A stretch of DNA of 48,929 nucleotides from Candidatus Saccharimonadota bacterium (GTDB taxonomy: Bacteria > Patescibacteriota > Saccharimonadia > CAILAD01 > BJGX01): positions 1 through 48,929 of the forward strand of contig BJGX01000003.1 of NCBI GenBank assembly GCA_014191035.1, given 5' to 3'. Of this stretch, positions 22,188 through 30,107 are shown piece after piece; position 1 is the stretch's first letter; each line of letters begins with the position of its first letter. A model generated the notes under the pieces. That model saw only the letters and a list, made by a program, of their open reading frames with translations, searched no databases and was not told the DNA's origin. Both the position numbers and the translations under genes were made by a program.

Positions 22188-22236
22188 CGGGGCCTATGGA
22201 GAAGGCCTGGCAACAGAAGTTACTAGCTAACACTCC
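22188..22236 (+). repeat. Pseudoknot-like RNA element, copy 4
   Basis: The first 32 nt are identical to 20751-20782. Loop GGAG (22198-22201) can pair with CTCC (22233-22236). The intervening hairpin is GTTA/TAAC here, different in sequence from copy 1 but in the same place. It ends 3 nt before tRNA-Lys. Confidence 0.65.
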
Positions 22237-22239
22237 CAC

Positions 22240-22311
22240 GCGCTTCTAGCTCAACGGTAGAGCACCGGACTTTTAATCCGTAGGTTCTGGGTTCGAATCC
22301 CAGGGGGCGCA
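22240..22311 (+). tRNA. tRNA-Lys (anticodon TTT)
   Basis: 72 nt. Acceptor stem GCGCTTC/GGGGCGC with two G-T pairs, D-arm AGCTCAACGGTAGAGC, anticodon loop CTTTTAA with TTT at 22272-22274, T-arm CTGGGTTCGAATCCCAG, discriminator A. CCA is not encoded. The first anticodon-stem pair (C27-T43) is mismatched. Confidence 0.93.
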
Positions 22312-22338
22312 CTATCCCATAAGCTTCGGCTTGTGGGA

Positions 22339-22374
22339 CCACCAAAGTTTATTTAATAAAGTAGGTTTTGGTGG
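22339..22374 (+). repeat. CCACCA hairpin, copy b
   Basis: CCACCAA (22339-22345) pairs with TTGGTGG (22368-22374), with AGTTTAT and GTAGGTTT in the loop as in copy a. A CCCATAAGC-TTCG-GCTTGTGGG hairpin lies just before it. Confidence 0.6.
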
Positions 22375-22381
22375 AACTTAA

Positions 22382-22406
22382 AAACCCCTCAGATGAGGGG
22401 TTTTTG
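22382..22406. terminator. Terminator at the end of the RNA island
   Basis: AACCCCTC/GAGGGGTT stem followed by TTTTTG. It also lies just after the stop of the convergent reverse-strand gene and can serve both. Confidence 0.85.
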
Positions 22407-22409
22407 CTT

Positions 22410-22901
22410 TTACTTTACTGTTCCTTGCATGTCCATCGGGGATGGGTTGGGCTGCTTATTGTTTAGCTCTTGTTTGAATATATCAAGCTCATTTGGAGAT
22501 AGATCATCAAGATATTTTTTAACATTCGCTCTGTAATCAGCTGCTTTTTTTTCCATATCATCGAGGTTTTCAGTGGTCGAAGGGCTTTGATTTTCGTTAG
22601 AGAAATTATTAAAGGGAGGATCGTTCGGTGGCGGTGGTGCAGCAGCTGCAATTTCTTGTTTGGGCTCATCAGCAGGCTTTTCATAAATTTGCGGTTGGGC
22701 CATATTCATATTTCCATTTTGCATCATATTTGGCGCCTGAATCGCGTTGGGTTGCTGTAGAATTGCCTGATTTTCAGGCTGTTCTGGTTGCATATTGAGC
22801 TGAGCTTCTGGTGAGGCTGGCTGCTGGGTCATCTCGGGTGATTGCATTGGTTGACCCATTTGCATGCCCATATCTTGCATTTGTTGCGCTTGTGGTTGCA
22901 T
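22410..22901 (-). CDS. Gln/Met/Pro-rich low-complexity protein
   Basis: 163 residues with AGGAG upstream of the ATG at 22901. Residues 1 to ~110 are low complexity (QPQAQQMQDMGMQMGQPMQ and similar), probably disordered. The last ~50 residues contain a likely helix (NLDDMEKKAADYRANVKKYL) and a short acidic segment. No TM helix or signal is seen. It resembles in style the proline-rich arm of the 477-aa membrane protein. Function unknown. Confidence 0.6.
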   Translation of the reverse strand: MQPQAQQMQDMGMQMGQPMQSPEMTQQPASPEAQLNMQPEQPENQAILQQPNAIQAPNMMQNGNMNMAQPQIYEKPADEPKQEIAAAAPPPPNDPPFNNFSNENQSPSTTENLDDMEKKAADYRANVKKYLDDLSPNELDIFKQELNNKQPNPSPMDMQGTVK

Positions 22902-22994
22902 AAATAACTCCTAATTAAATAGTTATGTTTATCATAAAACATCATAGGCATAAGCACAATATGTCAATTTAACCTGATGAACACCACAAAGACC

Positions 22995-23023
22995 TTGACA
23001 AAAGCGCTTATGTTGTGTATAAT
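22995..23023 (+). promoter_or_regulatory. Promoter of the DHH-like/truB block
   Basis: TTGACA (22995-23000), 17-bp spacer, TATAAT (23018-23023); leader about 14 nt. Confidence 0.8.
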
Positions 23024-23043
23024 AGCCCATTGACTAAAAAATT

Positions 23044-24087
23044 ATGAGTATGAATCAAGAATTAACACCTAAACAGCAAGCCAGCGAGCTTATTAGACAA
23101 GCCGATAATATTGTTATTATTACTGGTCGCGAACCCAATAATGATCAGCTTTCGGCTGCTATTGCTATGCAAAGAGTCTTAAACAAGCTTCATAAGCAGG
23201 CTAGTGTTGTTATTACCGATAAACTCCCAAAGAGCGCTGAGCTATATGACACTCAGTTTATTAGCAATGATATCGAAGGTGTACGTGATTTTGTAATCAA
23301 AATTGATATGCACGATGTGGTTGTAGATAAGCTAAAATACAATGTTGAAGGCGATAGCCTTGACGTTACAGTTACTCCATTAAACGGTAACTTTACCGCT
23401 AAGGATGTGAGCTTTGAACACGGTCCATTTAAGTTTGATTTAGTAATCGCACTGGGCGTTCCACAGATACTTAAAATGGATAAAATTGTTGAACAAAACC
23501 CAACTATTTTTGATGGACTTCACCTTATAAACATCGATTACCACCGTATAAATGAGCAGTTCGGTAGTGTGAATTATGTTGATCAAAACGCTAGCTCAGT
23601 TTGCGAAATGCTAGTATCGCTTTTTGAATCATTGGAGCAGGGCATTATCGACGAATCTATTGCCACTGCACTTTATACTGGGATCACTTCTGCAACTCAT
23701 AATTTTACTATTGCCGATACAACCGCTAAGGCCATGACTGTAGCTGCTCAGATGCTAGCTGCAGGTGCCAAGCAGCAGGAAGTTGTAAAGGTAATGAACT
23801 CTAAAAACAGCAGTAATCACCAGTCTAAAGCTAAAAAAGAAGAAGTAAAGGTTCCAGATGCAACTGCCCCAACAAGCATAAAAGAAGCTATGGAGCAGGC
23901 TAAAAAAGAATCCAGTACAGATAAGTCTGAAGAAAAAGACGAAGTTAAAAAAGAATCAAAAAATGATGGCTCAAAAAAAAACAGCAAGTCTGGAATAAAG
24001 GACAGTTCGAAGCCGAAAGCTTCAAGCCAGGACCATTCCAAGGACGAATCGGCCCCCAAACAGCCTAAAAGCCCTCTAGAAAAATAA
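23044..24087 (+). CDS. DHH-family protein with degenerate active site
   Basis: 347 residues. The fold pattern follows the NrnA/RecJ-like DHH phosphoesterases: DNIVIITGREPNNDQLSAAIAMQRVL replaces the usual GHxxPDxDA motif, and LINIDYHRINEQFGSVNYVDQNASSVCEML matches the DHH motif region but reads DYH. Most metal ligands therefore appear lost. Residues ~255-347 are a Lys/Ser/Glu-rich disordered tail. It lies 14 nt upstream of truB, the place NrnA often occupies. Likely a non-catalytic RNA- or nucleotide-binding derivative. Confidence 0.75.
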   Translation: MSMNQELTPKQQASELIRQADNIVIITGREPNNDQLSAAIAMQRVLNKLHKQASVVITDKLPKSAELYDTQFISNDIEGVRDFVIKIDMHDVVVDKLKYNVEGDSLDVTVTPLNGNFTAKDVSFEHGPFKFDLVIALGVPQILKMDKIVEQNPTIFDGLHLINIDYHRINEQFGSVNYVDQNASSVCEMLVSLFESLEQGIIDESIATALYTGITSATHNFTIADTTAKAMTVAAQMLAAGAKQQEVVKVMNSKNSSNHQSKAKKEEVKVPDATAPTSIKEAMEQAKKESSTDKSEEKDEVKKESKNDGSKKNSKSGIKDSSKPKASSQDHSKDESAPKQPKSPLEK

Positions 24088-24089
24088 GC

Positions 24090-24095
24090 TAAAAT
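24090..24095 (+). promoter_or_regulatory. Possible -10 box, leaderless truB
   Basis: TAAAAT ending 6 nt before the truB ATG at 24102. Confidence 0.45.
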
Positions 24096-24101
24096 AGTAT
24101 T

Positions 24102-24740
24102 ATGAATTTCCAAAAAGAAGGTTTGTATCTTATAAACAAGCCTCGTGGCCGAAGTAGTTTTAGTATTGTTGCTCAAGTCAGGCGATTAAGCGGCATCAAA
24201 AAGGTCGGCCATGCCGGCACACTAGACCCAGAAGCCGAAGGACTACTTGTTATTTTGCTTGGCAAGGAATTTACCAAGCAAGCCGAAAAGTATTCAAAGC
24301 TAGATAAGACTTATGAATTTGAAATAAAGCTTGGTGAAGTTTCTACTACAGACGATGAAGAGGGGGGCAAGACTAAGGTATCTGATGCCAAGCCCACCAA
24401 AACCGAAATTATTAAAGCCCTAAGTAACTATGAAGGGGAAATTGAGCAAACCCCGCCAGTCTATTCGGCTATCAAAATTGATGGCCAGAGAGCGTATAAA
24501 AGAGCTCGCAACGGCGAAGTAGTTGATATGCCAACTCGCAAGGTAAATATCAAAAGTATTGAGCTTTTGGGATATAAGTATCCTTTTGCAAGCATCAAAG
24601 CCGATGTTAGCTCTGGTACATATATAAGATCTCTCGCTCGCAGTATCGGCGAGGACCTTAAAACGGGTGCTTATTGTACAAAAATAGTGCGCACCAGAGT
24701 AGGTGAATTTAGCCTCGATGATGCGCTAGCAGTTGATTAA
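24102..24740 (+). CDS. truB: tRNA pseudouridine-55 synthase
   Basis: Makes the T-loop pseudouridine of tRNAs. 212 residues, shorter than E. coli TruB because the C-terminal PUA domain is missing. Motifs: LYLINKPRGRSSFSIVAQVRR, KVGHAGTLDPEAEGLLVILLG with the catalytic aspartate, YEFEIKLGEVSTTDDEEG, QTPPVYSAIKIDGQRAYKRARNG, and SSGTYIRSLARSIGEDL. It precedes rpsO as in many bacteria. Confidence 0.95.
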   Translation: MNFQKEGLYLINKPRGRSSFSIVAQVRRLSGIKKVGHAGTLDPEAEGLLVILLGKEFTKQAEKYSKLDKTYEFEIKLGEVSTTDDEEGGKTKVSDAKPTKTEIIKALSNYEGEIEQTPPVYSAIKIDGQRAYKRARNGEVVDMPTRKVNIKSIELLGYKYPFASIKADVSSGTYIRSLARSIGEDLKTGAYCTKIVRTRVGEFSLDDALAVD

Positions 24741-24755
24741 TTTGGCTTTATCTGG

Positions 24756-24761
24756 TAGAAT
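24756..24761 (+). promoter_or_regulatory. Extended -10 box of rpsO
   Basis: TGG followed by TAGAAT, ending 9 nt before the rpsO ATG. Confidence 0.5.
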
Positions 24762-24770
24762 ACTTTGTAT

Positions 24771-25037
24771 ATGATTCAAAAAACTACTAAAGCTAAGCTA
24801 ATGAAAGACAACGGTATGCATGCCAAAGATACTGGTTCTGCCGAGGTTCAGATAGCGCTTTTTACAGAAAAGATCAAAGAATTAACTGATCATCTTAAGA
24901 CTCACAAAAAAGATAATCACTCAAGACGTGGACTACTTGCTATGGTAAGTAAAAGACGACGTTTATTGGATTACTTGAGTAAAAAAGATCACAAACGCTA
25001 CGAAGCTATTGTTAAAAAGCTTGGTCTACGTAAGTAG
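24771..25037 (+). CDS. rpsO: Ribosomal protein S15
   Basis: Primary 16S rRNA-binding protein, 88 residues. Conserved: [49 protein letters not shown]. The ATG at 24771 gives [11 protein letters not shown]; a TTG six bases upstream is possible but less likely. The gene lies between truB and pnp, the classical order. Confidence 0.95.
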   Translation: MIQKTTKAKLMKDNGMHAKDTGSAEVQIALFTEKIKELTDHLKTHKKDNHSRRGLLAMVSKRRRLLDYLSKKDHKRYEAIVKKLGLRK

Positions 25038-25088
25038 TATTTGAATTCGTACATTATAAATAATTAAACCAGTTTGAGGGTTGGCTTG

Positions 25089-25138
25089 GTTGCGGAACGG
25101 ATTGATCACTAATAGGTTTGATCAATTGATTCCGAAAC
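25089..25138 (+). promoter_or_regulatory. Long hairpin in the pnp leader
   Basis: Outer stem GTTGCGGAA/TTCCGAAAC and inner stem TTGATC/GATCAA, without a T-run after it. It is not a terminator. Its position between rpsO and pnp matches the RNase III processing hairpin known from enterobacteria. Confidence 0.55.
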
Positions 25139-25174
25139 TAACTAATTAAGATTCTCAATCTGAGAAAGGAAAAT

Positions 25175-27313
25175 ATGGAAATAATCCATCCTTTTGGAGG
25201 CAAAACTCATAAATTCGAAACTGAGTTTGCCGGCAAAAAACTAACAATCGAAACAGGTAATATGGCCTTTAGGGCTGACGGAGCAGTGACTGTTCGTTAC
25301 GGCGATACAATGCTTTTGGCGACTGCTGTAGTACAGCCTAAACCAAAGCCAGATACTGACTTTTTTCCGCTATTAATCGACTATGAAGAGCGCTGGTATG
25401 CTTCAGGAAAGATTTCTGGAAGCCGATACATTAAGCGCGAAGCTAAGCCTTCAGACAAGGCCGTGCTAACCTCAAGACTAATCGACCGACCAATTCGTCC
25501 ATTGTTCCCCAAGGGGTATCGCAATGATGTTCAGGTAGTAGTAACTGCTTTAAGCGTAGATCTGGAAAATGAACCAGATGTGATTGCAATTATCGCAGCC
25601 TCAACTGCTTTAATGTTAACTGGTGCTCCTTTTGAAGGCCCAGTTGCCGCAGCTAGAATTGGCCAAATCGATGGTAAGCTTGTAGTGAATCCAACTGTCA
25701 GTGAGCAAGAAAACAGCAAGCTTAACTTGACTGTAGCTGGAACTAAAGACGCTATTATGATGGTGGAATCAGTTGCAAACGAAGTTCCGGAATCAGTGAT
25801 TTTGGAAGGTTTCGAGCTAGCCATAAAAGAGTGGCAGCCTGTAATTGAAATTCAAAACAAGATTGTAAAAGAACTTGGTATTGAAAAGAAAGAATACGAA
25901 TTATTCACCCCAAATGAAGAAGTCGAAGCCAAAGTTTATGATTATCTTAAAGACAAGCTGGGCGAAGGGGTTCGTAGCCCTAATAAAAATGAGCGCCATG
26001 AAGCAATCGAGCAGTTACATGATGATGTAATGGCCGAGTTTGCTTTGCTTCCAGACGATGTAGAAGATGATGGCAAAGAGCGCTTCGGACACCCAGATGT
26101 CGAGCTAGCCTTTGAAAAAGTAATCGATAAAGAAATTCGTCGATCTATCTTAGAAGAGGGTACCCGACCAGATAATCGTAAAAACACAGAGATTCGACCA
26201 CTTAGTATGCAAGTTGGAATTATTCCACGCACCCACGGAAGTGGATTGTTTACTCGCGGTGCTACCCAGGGCTTAACACTTACTACCTTGGCTCCTGCTG
26301 GCGCTGCTCAGCAAATTGAAACTATGGAAGAAGATACCGAGAAGTTTTATATGCATCATTATAACTTCCCGCCATTTTCTATCGGCGAAGCACGCCCAAT
26401 GCGCTCAGCAGGACGTCGCGAAATCGGCCATGGAAACTTGGCTGAACGTGCACTACTAGCAGTGTTGCCAGAAAAAGAAGAATTTCCTTATACCATTCGC
26501 ACAGTTACCGAAATCTTGAGTAGTGCTGGTTCAACCTCGATGGCTGCAACCTGCGCGAGCACCTTGAGCTTGATGGATGCTGGTGTACCAATTAAGCGCC
26601 CGGTAAGTGGTATTGCAATGGGCCTTATGGTAAACCACAATAACCCAAGCGAATACGTAGTACTAAGTGATATCCAGGACGCCGAAGACTTTGCTGGCGA
26701 TATGGACTTTAAGGTAACTGGAACATCCGAAGGTATTACTGCTTTACAGATGGACATCAAGCTTAAAGGCTTGAGTCTAGAAATACTTAAGGCTGCATTA
26801 GAACAGGGCAACGAAGGCCGAGCGGAAATACTTAAGGCCATGACTGATGTTATAGCCGAGCCTAGAGCCGATCTAAGTGAGTTTGCCCCACGCATTACCA
26901 AGCTTATGATTAACCCAGATAAAATTCGCGAAGTAATTGGTAAAGGTGGCGAAACCATCCAAAAGATTACTGGAGAAACTGGTGTAGATATTGACATCGA
27001 CGATAGTGGGTTAATTATGATTGCCAGCGCCGATGCAAAGGCTGCCGAAACTGCCAAGCAGTGGATTGAATCAATCGTCGCAGAGCCAGAAATTGGCCAG
27101 ATTTATGATGGTAAGGTTGTAAAGGTGATGGACTTTGGTGCATTTGTTGAAATCTTACCAGGTAAAGAAGGTATGGTTCATGTTAGCCAAATACGTGATG
27201 AACGTGTTGAAGATATTCACAAAGAGCTTAGTGAAGGCGATGAAGTCAAAGTTAAGCTTATGGAAATTGATGATCGTGGCAGACTAAATCTTTCGATGAA
27301 AGCCGCTAAATAA
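25175..27313 (+). CDS. pnp: Polyribonucleotide nucleotidyltransferase (PNPase)
   Basis: Phosphorolytic 3'-5' exoribonuclease of mRNA decay, 712 residues, full length. First RNase PH domain (residues ~10-145, FRADGAVTVRYGDTMLLATAV), helical linker, second RNase PH domain (RTHGSGLFTRGATQGLTLTTL, then DIQDAEDFAGDMDFKVTGT), KH domain (VIGKGGETIQKITGETGVDI) and S1 domain (GQIYDGKVVKVMDFGAFVEILPGKEGMVHVSQI). GAGAAAGGA lies upstream of the ATG. It probably works with RNase J encoded 2.8 kb downstream. Confidence 0.97.
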   Translation: MEIIHPFGGKTHKFETEFAGKKLTIETGNMAFRADGAVTVRYGDTMLLATAVVQPKPKPDTDFFPLLIDYEERWYASGKISGSRYIKREAKPSDKAVLTSRLIDRPIRPLFPKGYRNDVQVVVTALSVDLENEPDVIAIIAASTALMLTGAPFEGPVAAARIGQIDGKLVVNPTVSEQENSKLNLTVAGTKDAIMMVESVANEVPESVILEGFELAIKEWQPVIEIQNKIVKELGIEKKEYELFTPNEEVEAKVYDYLKDKLGEGVRSPNKNERHEAIEQLHDDVMAEFALLPDDVEDDGKERFGHPDVELAFEKVIDKEIRRSILEEGTRPDNRKNTEIRPLSMQVGIIPRTHGSGLFTRGATQGLTLTTLAPAGAAQQIETMEEDTEKFYMHHYNFPPFSIGEARPMRSAGRREIGHGNLAERALLAVLPEKEEFPYTIRTVTEILSSAGSTSMAATCASTLSLMDAGVPIKRPVSGIAMGLMVNHNNPSEYVVLSDIQDAEDFAGDMDFKVTGTSEGITALQMDIKLKGLSLEILKAALEQGNEGRAEILKAMTDVIAEPRADLSEFAPRITKLMINPDKIREVIGKGGETIQKITGETGVDIDIDDSGLIMIASADAKAAETAKQWIESIVAEPEIGQIYDGKVVKVMDFGAFVEILPGKEGMVHVSQIRDERVEDIHKELSEGDEVKVKLMEIDDRGRLNLSMKAAK

Positions 27314-27363
27314 TTATCAGTCCAGAATCTGCTCACCATCCGTGAGCAGGACTGGGGGGATAT

Positions 27364-27966
27364 ATGAAACTCGAGCAGAAACAAGCCAAGCTAAATGCTA
27401 TTGCAAAGCGGATAATGAACCGTGAAATAGATATTGATTTGGCCAAGGACTGTCTCAACCCCGTACCTGGAGAAGGAAACGCCAATGCCGAGCTGATGTT
27501 TATCGGTGAAGCGCCAGGCGCTCAAGAAGACAAGCAGGGCCGACCATTCGTTGGTGCCAGCGGTAAGTTTTTAGCTGAAATGCTTGAAGGCATTGGCTTG
27601 AAACGTGAAGATGTTTTTATAACCAACATCGTGAAGTTTCGACCACCCGAAAACCGCGACCCCAAGCCAGATGAAATCAAAGCCTGTATGCCAATTCTTT
27701 TTGAGCAGATTGAAGTGATTAGGCCAAAATTATTAATATTTTTGGGCCGTCACTCAATGAATGTTTTCTTTCCCAAGTTAAAAATTAGTGAAGCTCATGG
27801 TGAAATGATTAAGACAAATGTTCAAAAACCCGATGGTTCAGAGTTTGAACAAAATTGTTTACCACTTTATCACCCAGCGGCCGCACTATATAACGGGTCA
27901 ATGCGAAAAGTATTATTAGAAGACTTTGCAAAAATCCCCAAATTATTAGAAATTATCAAAAAATAA
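27364..27966 (+). CDS. Family 4-type uracil-DNA glycosylase with altered Fe-S site
   Basis: Removes uracil from DNA. 200 residues. Motifs FIGEAPGAQEDKQGRPFVGASGKFL, ITNIVKFRPPENRDPKPDE and LPLYHPAAAL place it in the family 4/5 uracil glycosylases. These normally hold a 4Fe-4S cluster with four cysteines. Here the N-terminal CxxC is absent, the KC of the NVVKCRPP motif is KF (Phe92), and only Cys108 of the set remains in its expected place, plus an extra Cys30. The cluster is probably lost. No neighbouring gene shares its path except pnp 50 nt upstream. Confidence 0.88.
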   Translation: MKLEQKQAKLNAIAKRIMNREIDIDLAKDCLNPVPGEGNANAELMFIGEAPGAQEDKQGRPFVGASGKFLAEMLEGIGLKREDVFITNIVKFRPPENRDPKPDEIKACMPILFEQIEVIRPKLLIFLGRHSMNVFFPKLKISEAHGEMIKTNVQKPDGSEFEQNCLPLYHPAAALYNGSMRKVLLEDFAKIPKLLEIIKK

Positions 27967-27997
27967 GAACATTTAAGAAAGGATAATTAACAAAAAA

Positions 27998-30052
27998 ATG
28001 TCAAAAGACAATTTAAAAAGCCGTCCATTGACGGCGCAAGACCTGGGCTTAAATAACAAGCCTGAGCCTCAAAAACAAAATGACACAAAAGCAACTCAGC
28101 CTCCGGCCAGAGCTGCCAATACAAACCAGAGACCAAATCAAAGCTCAAACCAGCAAAGACCTGGACAGGGTGGGGGTCGTAATAACCAACAGGGCAACCG
28201 TGGAAACAATCAGGGTCGACCTGGCGGAAACAGAAACAACAATCGCGGTGGTGGCGGGAATAATCGCCGACGCTTCGATAAGGGGCCAACTAAATTTGCG
28301 GTTGGTAGTTTTAACCAGAACACTCCGGTTTCTAAGCCCACAGCCCAAGTAAGTATGAGCAAAATTGATGCTGGTAAACTCAAGATTGTGCCACTTGGTG
28401 GACTTGGTCAAATTGGTAAGAACCTTATGGCGCTCGAATATGAAGACGACATTATCATTATGGATATGGGCTTTACCTTCCCGGGTGAAGATCAGCCAGG
28501 AATCGATTTGATCGTTCCAGACATCACTTACCTAGAAGAACGAAAGCATAAAATTCGAGGAATATTTATTACTCACGCACACGAAGATCATGTAGGTGGT
28601 ATTCCATTTTTGCTGCCAAAGATACCTGCGCCAATTTATGCTGCGCAATTTACCGTAAAGTTTATTGAACGTAAGCTCGAAGAATATCACCTGGATTTCA
28701 AGCCAGAACTTCACATTGTCGACCAAGACAAGCACGATAAAATTCAGCTTGGTGTATTCACTGTTGAATTTATACGTATAACTCACTCAATTCCAGATGC
28801 CTGTGCATTAGCCATAACTACACCAATAGGTAAGATTGTGAATACCGGCGACTGGAGATTTGAAGAGCAGCCATTAGACGGTAAAGAATCGGATAAAACT
28901 CGACTTAAGGAGTTGGGCGATGAGGGTGTCATGCTTTTAATGTGCGATTCAACCAACTGCGAACAGCCAGGCAGAACACCATCTGAAACTGAAATTATCG
29001 AAACCTTAGACGAAATCATGGTTCGAAATTACAACAAACGTGTAATTATATCTTGTTTTGGTAGTCAGGTAACTCGTATGCAGATTATTGTTAATGCAGT
29101 TGCTAAAGCTCATCGTAAATTAGTGGTAGTAGGGCGAAGCATGCTTAACAACCTCGAGCTTTCTGTGAAGCTTGGTTATATCAAAATTCCACCAGGGCTT
29201 ATTATTAAGGCTCAGGATATGAAGAGCTATGAAGACAGTGAGCTTGCCGTAATTACCACCGGTTCTCAGGGTGAAGAGTTTTCAGCCCTTCAGAGAATGG
29301 GTACAGGTGAACATCGCGATGTTAAATTGAAAGAAGGTGATGTAATTGTGCTTTCATCTTCAATTATCCCAGGAAATGAAAAGTCAGTATGGGGAATGGT
29401 AGATAACCTGTTTAGATGGGGATCTTACGTTTATCAATCAGCTACAAGGCAAATTGACGACTTAGGCATTTTCCATATTTCAGGACACGCTAATGTTGAT
29501 GAAGTCAAAGAAATGATTGAGCTTGTAAGGCCGAAGTACTACTTACCAATTCACGGTGAATTACACCATATGAAGCACAACGCCAAGATAGCTCTTGATA
29601 TGGGATTTGATCCTAAAAATGTATTCGTTGTTGAAAACGGACAAACTATCGAATTAGATAAAGAAGGTGCAAAGCTCGGTAAGAAAGTTAAGTCTGGTGA
29701 AGTGCTTATCGATGGCGCAGGAATTGGTGATGTTCAAGAAATTGTACTAAAAGACCGAATGGCGATGAGTAGCGACGGTGTGTTTATGATAGTTACAACT
29801 ATTGATAAAAAGACCGGCAAGCTGGTTACCAGTCCAGACATCATCAGCCGTGGTTTTATCTATGTTAAAGACAATGCCGAAATTTTGAATAACTCACGAA
29901 AAATTGTCAAAAACATTGTAGATACCAAGACCCCAGGTTTGCCTGCAAACTCGCCAGTATTTAAGGCGCGTATTCGTGACGAAGTAAGCAATTACTTGTA
30001 TAAAATTACCAAGCGCAATCCAATTGTTCTTCCAGTTGTAATCGAAGTTTAA
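27998..30052 (+). CDS. rnj: Ribonuclease J with disordered N-terminal arm
   Basis: Metallo-beta-lactamase/beta-CASP nuclease, 5'-3' exonuclease and endonuclease in RNA maturation and decay. 684 residues. Residues 1 to ~120 are low complexity, rich in Asn, Gly, Gln and Arg with RGGGGNNRRR-type segments, likely RNA-binding. The catalytic part starts KLKIVPLGGLGQIGKNLMALEY, with metal motif THAHEDHVGG near residue 195, then TGDWRFEEQP, CDSTNCEQPGRTPSE, the beta-CASP motifs, and SGHANVDEVKEMIELVRPKYYLPIHGE. The C-terminal dimerisation domain follows. The ribosome-binding site GAAAGGA is unusually far (about 15 nt) from the ATG. Confidence 0.96.
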   Translation: MSKDNLKSRPLTAQDLGLNNKPEPQKQNDTKATQPPARAANTNQRPNQSSNQQRPGQGGGRNNQQGNRGNNQGRPGGNRNNNRGGGGNNRRRFDKGPTKFAVGSFNQNTPVSKPTAQVSMSKIDAGKLKIVPLGGLGQIGKNLMALEYEDDIIIMDMGFTFPGEDQPGIDLIVPDITYLEERKHKIRGIFITHAHEDHVGGIPFLLPKIPAPIYAAQFTVKFIERKLEEYHLDFKPELHIVDQDKHDKIQLGVFTVEFIRITHSIPDACALAITTPIGKIVNTGDWRFEEQPLDGKESDKTRLKELGDEGVMLLMCDSTNCEQPGRTPSETEIIETLDEIMVRNYNKRVIISCFGSQVTRMQIIVNAVAKAHRKLVVVGRSMLNNLELSVKLGYIKIPPGLIIKAQDMKSYEDSELAVITTGSQGEEFSALQRMGTGEHRDVKLKEGDVIVLSSSIIPGNEKSVWGMVDNLFRWGSYVYQSATRQIDDLGIFHISGHANVDEVKEMIELVRPKYYLPIHGELHHMKHNAKIALDMGFDPKNVFVVENGQTIELDKEGAKLGKKVKSGEVLIDGAGIGDVQEIVLKDRMAMSSDGVFMIVTTIDKKTGKLVTSPDIISRGFIYVKDNAEILNNSRKIVKNIVDTKTPGLPANSPVFKARIRDEVSNYLYKITKRNPIVLPVVIEV

Positions 30053-30107
30053 ATATTGCCATCGCTGTTTGGTGGGCGTATATTGAATTCATAAATAAGG
30101 AGTTTTT

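Noticed and set aside
20407-22406. Prophage or integrated element at tmRNA/tRNA-Lys
   Set aside because: GC-rich genes and tRNA-type targets suggested one, but there is no integrase and no duplicated tRNA or tmRNA 3' end.
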